From: Firmicutes bacterium UBA6226 | GTDB lineage: Bacteria > Bacillota_A > Clostridia > Peptostreptococcales > Acidaminobacteraceae | DNA length: 10,734 bases | Direction: 5' to 3' | Assembly: GCA_002441045.1 (NCBI GenBank) | Contig: DJWQ01000004.1 | Span: forward strand, 16,602 to 27,335 | Part shown: one piece after another, positions 6,507 to 10,734 of the stretch | Numbering within the stretch: the stretch's first letter is position 1 | Layout of the letters: every line of letters begins with the position of its first letter | The notes under the pieces: model-generated | What the model was told of the DNA's origin: nothing | The model's database searches: none | Seen by the model: the letters and a program-made list of their open reading frames with translations, nothing else | Program-made: the position numbers and the translations under genes

Positions 6507-7682
6507 TTAAGAAGCGTTTCCTTCTCCAGATTTATGAACAGCGAACTTTGTCGATATAGGACCGACGATTTCCGTAACAATCGTCGTTGCTAGAAGAATT
6601 GTTACTACGATTGTACCAATATCGGTGTTTGGGAACTCTCTGTTGACTGTTATCGCAAGACCAACAGCAACCCCTACTTGCGATAATAAACCTAACCCAA
6701 TATATTTTTTCACAGTTTGAGGCGCATTAGATACCGAGGCACCTATAGAAGCACCTGTCACTTTGCCTAAAATTCTAAATAACAAGTAGGCAACGCCTAG
6801 TATACCAATTTGAGGAATATAACTAAAGTTTAATCTTGCCCCTGCGAGTATAAAGAAAGCAGCTACGATCGGTGGTGAAAAACTTTCTAATATGCCAAAG
6901 GCTTTGTGTTTTTGTGGTGATGTATTTGCAACCATAATTCCCATGGCCATTGCTGATAAAAGCGGCGATAAGCTGAAGGTAGACGCCAAACCATCTAATA
7001 GTAATAACGCACCTATAATGAACGGTAATAACTCATTATCTCGTTTTGAATACTGAATCAATGCCGTTAAGAGTAAGCCCACCAGTGCACCTACAACTAA
7101 GGAAAATACTATTTCAGTGAGTGGTAGAACCAAAACTTTATTGAGTGACAAAACCTCGTTATTAACAAACACCTTTGCTATTGAGGCAGCCATCGCATAG
7201 ATGACGAGACAAATGGCATCATCTACAGCAACTACGCCTAAGAGCGTGCTGGTCAATGGTCCGCGTGCATTCTGTTCACGAAGTACCATAACGGTTGCAG
7301 CAGGTGCTGTAGCAGCCGATACTGCTCCAAGGATTAAAGAAATAGCGACATCTTTTGTAATAAGGAGCGATGCAGCGGTGACCATGAAAAATGCACCAAA
7401 CGCTTCAAAAAAGGCGATGATAAAAATTGACTTGCCCAGTTGTTTTATAACACTTAACTCTAGTTCACTACCGATGTTAAATGCAATAATACAAAGTGCA
7501 AAATCGCTAATAAATGACATTTGGTTGATTGCATCTCCGGTAATAATGTTTACGCCAGAAACACCTAATAGCAAACCACCTATGATGTACCCCGCCACTG
7601 CTGGCACCTTAAATTTGTTCATGATTTTTCCGCCAACTACACCCGTAATTAGTGCAATTCCCAGTATGATAAACGGATTCAT
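6507..7682 (-). CDS. CPA2-type cation:proton antiporter
   Basis: A 391-residue integral membrane protein of the Na+(K+)/H+ exchanger family, about 12 hydrophobic segments with no cytoplasmic tail such as a TrkA-N domain. Diagnostic positions are the unwound-helix segment SAATAPAATVM (122-132), the paired acidic residues D154-D155 in VAVDDAICLV, and a candidate conserved Lys in FRILGKVTG (K307). A paired Asp motif is typical of electrogenic members such as NapA. It would exchange Na+ or K+ for protons across the cytoplasmic membrane, serving pH or ion homeostasis; the ion cannot be told. ATG 7682 follows AAGGAG by eight bases. It is transcribed from its own promoter together with the P-II-like gene, which seems to take the place of a fused regulatory domain. 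Confidence 0.92.
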   Translation of the reverse strand: MNPFIILGIALITGVVGGKIMNKFKVPAVAGYIIGGLLLGVSGVNIITGDAINQMSFISDFALCIIAFNIGSELELSVIKQLGKSIFIIAFFEAFGAFFMVTAASLLITKDVAISLILGAVSAATAPAATVMVLREQNARGPLTSTLLGVVAVDDAICLVIYAMAASIAKVFVNNEVLSLNKVLVLPLTEIVFSLVVGALVGLLLTALIQYSKRDNELLPFIIGALLLLDGLASTFSLSPLLSAMAMGIMVANTSPQKHKAFGILESFSPPIVAAFFILAGARLNFSYIPQIGILGVAYLLFRILGKVTGASIGASVSNAPQTVKKYIGLGLLSQVGVAVGLAITVNREFPNTDIGTIVVTILLATTIVTEIVGPISTKFAVHKSGEGNAS

Positions 7683-7744
7683 AACTTACACTCCTTAACT
7701 TGATTCGTTTGAATTTCTTATGCGCTTAAAATATCAACACACCT

Positions 7745-7773
7745 ATTATAGTACAACCAAATTACAAATACAA
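7745..7773 (-). promoter_or_regulatory. sigma-A promoter of the antiporter/P-II unit
   Basis: On the minus strand: TTGTAT (7773-7768), a 17-base spacer, and a perfect TATAAT (7750-7745). The leader to the antiporter ATG is about 55 bases and shows no evident hairpin. The rest of the 295-base gap 7683-7977 holds the pepD terminator and otherwise AT-rich sequence in which I see nothing. Confidence 0.6.
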
Positions 7774-7870
7774 ACGAATATGCAAGAAAAGTGCCAATAT
7801 TAATAAATCATCATAAAAACTATGCATCCAGAATGAAAATTTTTGTAGATTATTGCTTTTACTTTAACAT

Positions 7871-7908
7871 AAAAAGGGGAAGTCACTTAATATCCTGTGA
7901 CTTCTCCC
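7871..7908 (-). terminator. terminator of the OPT-PqqD-PepD unit
   Basis: Arms 7876-7886 (GGGGAAGTCAC) and 7897-7908 (GTGACTTCTCCC) pair over 11 bp with one bulged base and a 10-base loop. On the minus strand the stem ends in CCCC followed by TTTTTATG, a good intrinsic terminator about 70 bases after the pepD stop. Confidence 0.8.
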
Positions 7909-7977
7909 TCATTGCTTCCATGTACATTAACCTGAATGCTTTACTTTTACCTGATTCTTTTTGTTTCCATATTCAAA

Positions 7978-9429
7978 TTATTTTAAGCGTTTTAGTACTT
8001 CACATACAAATTTAAACGTTCTTTCTGTAGAAGAAATGCTTAACTTCTCAAATGGTGTGTGCACATCGAATAAGTCTGGTCCTAATGAAATCATATCGAT
8101 ATCGCCAACTTTTTCTTTTAAGAAGCCACACTCAAGTCCAGCATGAATGGCATCTACTTTTAACACTTTTCCGAACAAATCACCATAGACCTCTTTCATG
8201 AGTTCTCTTATAGGTGATTCTAATTTATATTGCCATTCAGGATAGTCTGAAACCAAATAATTCTTTGACCCAGTCATTTCGCTAATAATAGCAAATCTTT
8301 CGTTTATTTCGTTCTTAAGTGATTTTACTGAGCTTCTAACCGCATTTGTAAATCTGATACACTCAGCTTCATGCGTTAAAACACCTAAGTTGGTAGAACT
8401 CTCAACCAAACCTTCTATACCACCACTCATTGTTTGAACGCCAAATGGCGTTAAACGAATAATGTGAATCAAATCTTTTTTTGTTTTTTCAGAGAATACT
8501 TTATTGCTTTTTTCAGTTTCAGATATGACGATTTGTATGCCACCATCTGTTGCCATGAATTCGTTAACGAACATATCTTCTGATGCTTTTACCACTGCGT
8601 TAAGTTTAGATACATTCTCATAAGCTATTTGTAGTGTTACTTCAGCTCTTTTAGCAATCGCATTCATCTTCTCACCACCAGAAATCGTAACCACTTCAAA
8701 TGGTAATTCAGTTTCGATATTTGCTAGTAGTCGTCCCAATAATTTTATCGCATTTGCTCTATTTTTATTAATTTCAATACCAGAGTGTCCACCGTTCAAG
8801 CCTTGAATCACAATTTTAAATGCCTTAGAATACTCAGCAGATTTCTCTTCAAAAGGATATTCAATGATATTATTAACACCACCTGCACATGAAGCAAGTA
8901 GGGTTCCTTCTTCTTCAGAGTCCATATTAATGAGTATATCTCCTTTTACATGCTCAGGATCTAATGATACAACGCCGTCCATGCCTGTCTCTTCTGCAAC
9001 CGTAAAAAGTGCAATTAGGTTTGGATGCTCTATCGAATTTGATTCAAGTATGCTCATTGCCATCGCAACCGCTATGCCATTGTCTGCACCTAGTGTGGTG
9101 CCTTTTGTTTTAACGAAATCATCTTCGATAACTAGCGGTATCGGTTCTTTAAGAAAATCAAACTCAAGATCATCTAACTTCACACATACCATATCCGTAT
9201 GGCCTTGAAGAATCACTGTCGGTCCATTTTCATATCCTTTTGTTGCTGGTTTTTTTATAATAATGTTATTGGATGGCTCTTTTATCACTTCTAATCCAAG
9301 TTGTTTTGCGAAATTAACTAAGTAATCCGCTACACCAGCTTCATTGCCTGATTCTCTAGGAATTCGAGTTAATTCTTCAAAGTTCTTAAACACGCTTTCA
9401 GGTTGTAATCCATTTAAGATGTAATCCAT
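7978..9429 (-). CDS. pepD: aminoacyl-histidine dipeptidase (peptidase M20C)
   Basis: A 483-residue cytoplasmic metallopeptidase of the PepD family, which splits dipeptides, classically those with C-terminal His (carnosine-like), and other short peptides. The two-metal site is complete: H77-x-D79 in QGHTDMV, bridging D116 in TLGADNG, catalytic E146-E147 in AEETGMDG, D170 in NMDSEEEG, and H457 in FDVHTPFE. GGHSG at 213-217 and HAGLECG at 429-435 are further family signatures. Length and spacing match intact PepD. Its start codon lies one base after the stop of the small membrane protein gene, and its AAAGGAG lies inside that gene, so translation is probably coupled. Being last in a unit that starts with an oligopeptide transporter fits hydrolysis of imported peptides to amino acids. 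Confidence 0.95.
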   Translation of the reverse strand: MDYILNGLQPESVFKNFEELTRIPRESGNEAGVADYLVNFAKQLGLEVIKEPSNNIIIKKPATKGYENGPTVILQGHTDMVCVKLDDLEFDFLKEPIPLVIEDDFVKTKGTTLGADNGIAVAMAMSILESNSIEHPNLIALFTVAEETGMDGVVSLDPEHVKGDILINMDSEEEGTLLASCAGGVNNIIEYPFEEKSAEYSKAFKIVIQGLNGGHSGIEINKNRANAIKLLGRLLANIETELPFEVVTISGGEKMNAIAKRAEVTLQIAYENVSKLNAVVKASEDMFVNEFMATDGGIQIVISETEKSNKVFSEKTKKDLIHIIRLTPFGVQTMSGGIEGLVESSTNLGVLTHEAECIRFTNAVRSSVKSLKNEINERFAIISEMTGSKNYLVSDYPEWQYKLESPIRELMKEVYGDLFGKVLKVDAIHAGLECGFLKEKVGDIDMISLGPDLFDVHTPFEKLSISSTERTFKFVCEVLKRLK

Positions 9430-9430
9430 A

Positions 9431-9778
9431 TTAGTTTTCTCCTTTTACCCATGTATAAGTTTTTTGTTTTCCTTCAACAATCCAACCTTTGCTTATGAAA
9501 TCTGCTAAAATTGCATCCACCACAATTTTGGGACTTTCAATTACAGCTTTTTTTCGACTCCAAAATAAAGAAGCCTTTGTACCTTGAATTGACTCAACCA
9601 AATCTGAATACCCTAAGAGATTTTGCTTTTGAAAGGCTTTCATCATCTTCTGTTCACATGTTTTAACCAGTTTTATACCCATTTCTTCAGATTGGCGTTG
9701 CTTTTTGATAGTCCCCCAAGCCATTATGAAGGTAATCGCAAGTGCAAAAAATAAAATTTCTAAAATAGTAATTAACAT
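9431..9778 (-). CDS. small single-span membrane protein, function unknown
   Basis: I do not recognise this family. It is a 115-residue protein with one N-terminal membrane segment (residues 2-22, ending in W21) followed by a Lys/Arg-rich stretch (KKQRQ, 25-29), so the rest should be cytoplasmic. Residues 30-60 look helical. The C-terminal part (IESPKIVVDAILADFISKGWIVEGKQKTYTWVK, about 80-112) has the pattern of a helix followed by a beta-hairpin, reminiscent of a small winged-helix, though this is only an impression. The ATG at 9778 follows AGGAG by eight bases. It lies between a PqqD-like gene and pepD with short gaps, so it is part of the peptide-use unit. A role as a membrane tether or accessory for the importer or for the PqqD-like protein is possible but unproven. 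Confidence 0.8.
   Translation of the reverse strand: MLITILEILFFALAITFIMAWGTIKKQRQSEEMGIKLVKTCEQKMMKAFQKQNLLGYSDLVESIQGTKASLFWSRKKAVIESPKIVVDAILADFISKGWIVEGKQKTYTWVKGEN
9438..9445 (-). promoter_or_regulatory. pepD ribosome site embedded in the preceding gene
   Basis: AAAGGAGA on the minus strand lies within the last codons of the small membrane protein gene. The two genes are one base apart, an arrangement typical of translational coupling. Confidence 0.75.
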
Positions 9779-9814
9779 AGCATACTCTCCTTTAATGTAT
9801 CGTCTTAAACAGGC

Positions 9815-10165
9815 TTATGCTTTTGTATCAAACTTAATAAAACTATTATTCCGAAGTATATTGGCATACGAACCCATACGCTCATAAAGTGGTTCTACTG
9901 CATCACCAAATTGTAATTTAAACTCTTCAGAGATTGCGCCAAAATCCTTATTACCATCAATTGCTTTCCATATAAAACTGCCATATTGATCAAGATCTAT
10001 TTTCATCATCGCCGGTGTTTTAAAGAAAAGTCTAACGACTTTATCTAACCAGCTGTTTCTGTCTATTTGAATTTGTACGATTTGTGAATCAAGAGAAATC
10101 CATCTGATTTTCTCATTTTTTTTAGGTACGATATCTAAAAAATTTACTTTTTCCTTTTTAGCCAT
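9815..10165 (-). CDS. free-standing PqqD-like protein
   Basis: A 116-residue soluble protein that resembles the PqqD fold (the peptide-binding RRE domain of RiPP systems). After a variable N-terminus, strands at about 19-35 (IRWISLDSQIVQIQI) are followed by a helical segment, then IDLDQYGSFIWKAIDGNKDFGAISEEF (56-82), the counterpart of the conserved PqqD stretch of the form L-N-x-x-A-x-x-I-W-x-x-[IL]-D-G-x-x-[ST]. A C-terminal helix (about 90-105) follows. PqqD proteins normally hand a precursor peptide to a radical-SAM enzyme, but no such enzyme or precursor is visible here. ATG 10165 was taken over TTG 10177, which lies upstream of the GAGGTGG ribosome site. It sits between an OPT transporter and a small membrane protein. 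The family call is fairly good; its partner is unknown. Confidence 0.75.
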   Translation of the reverse strand: MAKKEKVNFLDIVPKKNEKIRWISLDSQIVQIQIDRNSWLDKVVRLFFKTPAMMKIDLDQYGSFIWKAIDGNKDFGAISEEFKLQFGDAVEPLYERMGSYANILRNNSFIKFDTKA

Positions 10166-10168
10166 TGT

Positions 10169-10175
10169 CCACCTC
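10169..10175 (-). promoter_or_regulatory. ribosome site deciding the PqqD-like start
   Basis: GAGGTGG on the minus strand, three bases before ATG 10165. The alternative TTG at 10177 lies upstream of the site. Confidence 0.75.
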
Positions 10176-10184
10176 AAGATAGAA

Positions 10185-10214
10185 GTTGAGAGGATAAACG
10201 ATTATCCTCTCAAC
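10185..10214 (-). terminator. strong hairpin between the OPT and PqqD-like genes (terminator or attenuator)
   Basis: Arms 10185-10197 (GTTGAGAGGATAA) and 10202-10214 pair perfectly over 13 bp with a 4-base loop. On the minus strand the stem is followed by TTCTATCTT, a weak U-tract, then the PqqD-like ribosome site only nine bases past the stem. It could lower expression of the downstream genes relative to the transporter, or end the OPT transcript. No convincing separate promoter was found in the 62-base gap. Confidence 0.6.
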
Positions 10215-10227
10215 CTATTTTATTTAA

Positions 10228-10734
10228 TTAGTGCTTCTTCAATTTTCTGAAAACAGAGAAGTGAATAAGTGAATATGATAATGCTACGAAGAATAATAAT
10301 GCACCGATTTGACCTAAATCAATACCAAGAGCAGTATCTAATCCTACTACAGCAAATACTGCAAGCAAGATACCAACTAAACCTTCACCAGCGATTAAAC
10401 CAGATGCGTAGAGAATACCTGATTCAATTTTATGCTTGATGTTTGACTCTTCGTCAGCTTTACCTTCAACTTTGTTAAGTTTTTTATCTAAGAAGCCTCT
10501 GATGATACCACCCACCATGATTGGTGTTGATAAATGGATTGGTAAATAGAGACCGATAGCGATTGGAAGAACTGGTAAACCAAGTAATTCAATTGCTAAA
10601 CCAACGCCTACGCCTGTAAATACAAGTGCCCATGGTAAGTTACCACCCATAACGCCCTCAACAACAAGTCTCATTAACGTTGCTTGTGGTGCTGGAAGTT
10701 CTGATGAACCGAAGCCCCATGCATTGTTAAGAAG
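10228..10734 (-). CDS. OPT-family oligopeptide transporter (partial, N-terminal part beyond window)
   Basis: The last 168 codons of a large membrane transporter; the frame is open to the window edge, so the Met at 10674 is internal. The signature region SSELPAPQATLMRLVVEGVM followed by GGNLPWALVFTGVGVGLAIE and LPVLPIAIGLYLPIHLSTPI is characteristic of OPT proteins, and a further LIAGEGLVGILLAV segment lies near the C-terminus. About five hydrophobic segments remain, with a charged loop (DKKLNKVEGKADEESNIKHK) between the signature region and the last ones. The family imports oligopeptides by proton symport; some members carry metal chelates instead. Position at the head of a unit ending in PepD favours peptides. 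The stop is followed by a strong hairpin. Confidence 0.92.
   Translation of the reverse strand, partial: LLNNAWGFGSSELPAPQATLMRLVVEGVMGGNLPWALVFTGVGVGLAIELLGLPVLPIAIGLYLPIHLSTPIMVGGIIRGFLDKKLNKVEGKADEESNIKHKIESGILYASGLIAGEGLVGILLAVFAVVGLDTALGIDLGQIGALLFFVALSYSLIHFSVFRKLKKH

Noticed and set aside
7201..7698. 165-codon open frame on the plus strand
   Set aside because: It lies opposite the well-supported antiporter gene and its translation is low-complexity Ser/Ala/Thr/Pro-rich, as expected of an antisense shadow.
7791..8015. 74-codon open frame on the plus strand
   Set aside because: It reads through the pepD terminator hairpin into the pepD 3' end and has no ribosome site; it is chance.
8864..9208. 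114-codon open frame on the plus strand
   Set aside because: It is antisense to the metal-binding core of pepD and resembles no protein.
10674..10674. Start of a 148-residue membrane protein at the Met codon 10674
   Set aside because: The frame continues without a stop to the window edge and the upstream codons (SSELPAPQATL) belong to the OPT signature, so this Met is internal.
1..10734. Defence system, prophage, transposon or CRISPR array
   Set aside because: No transposase, integrase, nuclease or repeat-spacer pattern is visible; all long genes are housekeeping, signalling or transport.

Overview
The window is AT-rich and reads like a low-GC Gram-positive, most likely an anaerobic, motile member of the Clostridia. 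The grounds are strong AAAGGAG/GGAGG ribosome sites before nearly every gene, near-consensus TATAAT boxes, an LTA-synthase-type sulfatase, a GufA-like ZIP transporter, PepD and OPT peptide-use genes, and a c-di-GMP/CheY pair. No mobile element, CRISPR array, tRNA or rRNA was seen. The genus cannot be fixed from this sequence.

Layout from left to right. (1) 1-1030, minus strand: a stand-alone CheY-type receiver, then 27 bases later a GGDEF-EAL protein that runs off the left edge at the start of its EAL domain. (2) 1157-2864, plus strand: a two-gene unit with its own promoter, encoding an atypical calcineurin-like metallophosphoesterase and a 336-residue protein I do not recognise. It ends at a bidirectional terminator (2885-2945). 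(3) 2963-5922, minus strand: an LTA-synthase-family sulfatase (5 membrane segments plus an extracellular catalytic domain), then a ZIP metal transporter; each has its own extended -10 promoter. (4) 5961-6116: a short compositionally odd stretch with open frames on both strands, next to a 28-base perfect palindrome that serves as a terminator. (5) 6129-7682, minus strand: a CPA2-type cation:proton antiporter followed by a P-II-like protein, an evident transporter/regulator pair. (6) 7978-10734, minus strand: an OPT oligopeptide transporter (cut by the right edge), a free-standing PqqD-like protein, a small single-span membrane protein and the dipeptidase PepD. This looks like an uptake-and-hydrolysis unit for peptides, with two small proteins of unknown role between importer and peptidase.

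The most interesting items are the PqqD-like/membrane-protein pair inside a peptide-use operon without visible RiPP or radical-SAM genes, the antiporter/P-II pair, and the phosphoesterase that lacks two side-chain ligands of the same metal site and is paired with an unknown protein. Nothing here amounts to a clearly new defence or mobile system. Starts at 1854, 3787, 6482 and 10165 were chosen over longer open frames because the upstream extensions consist of the ribosome site itself.
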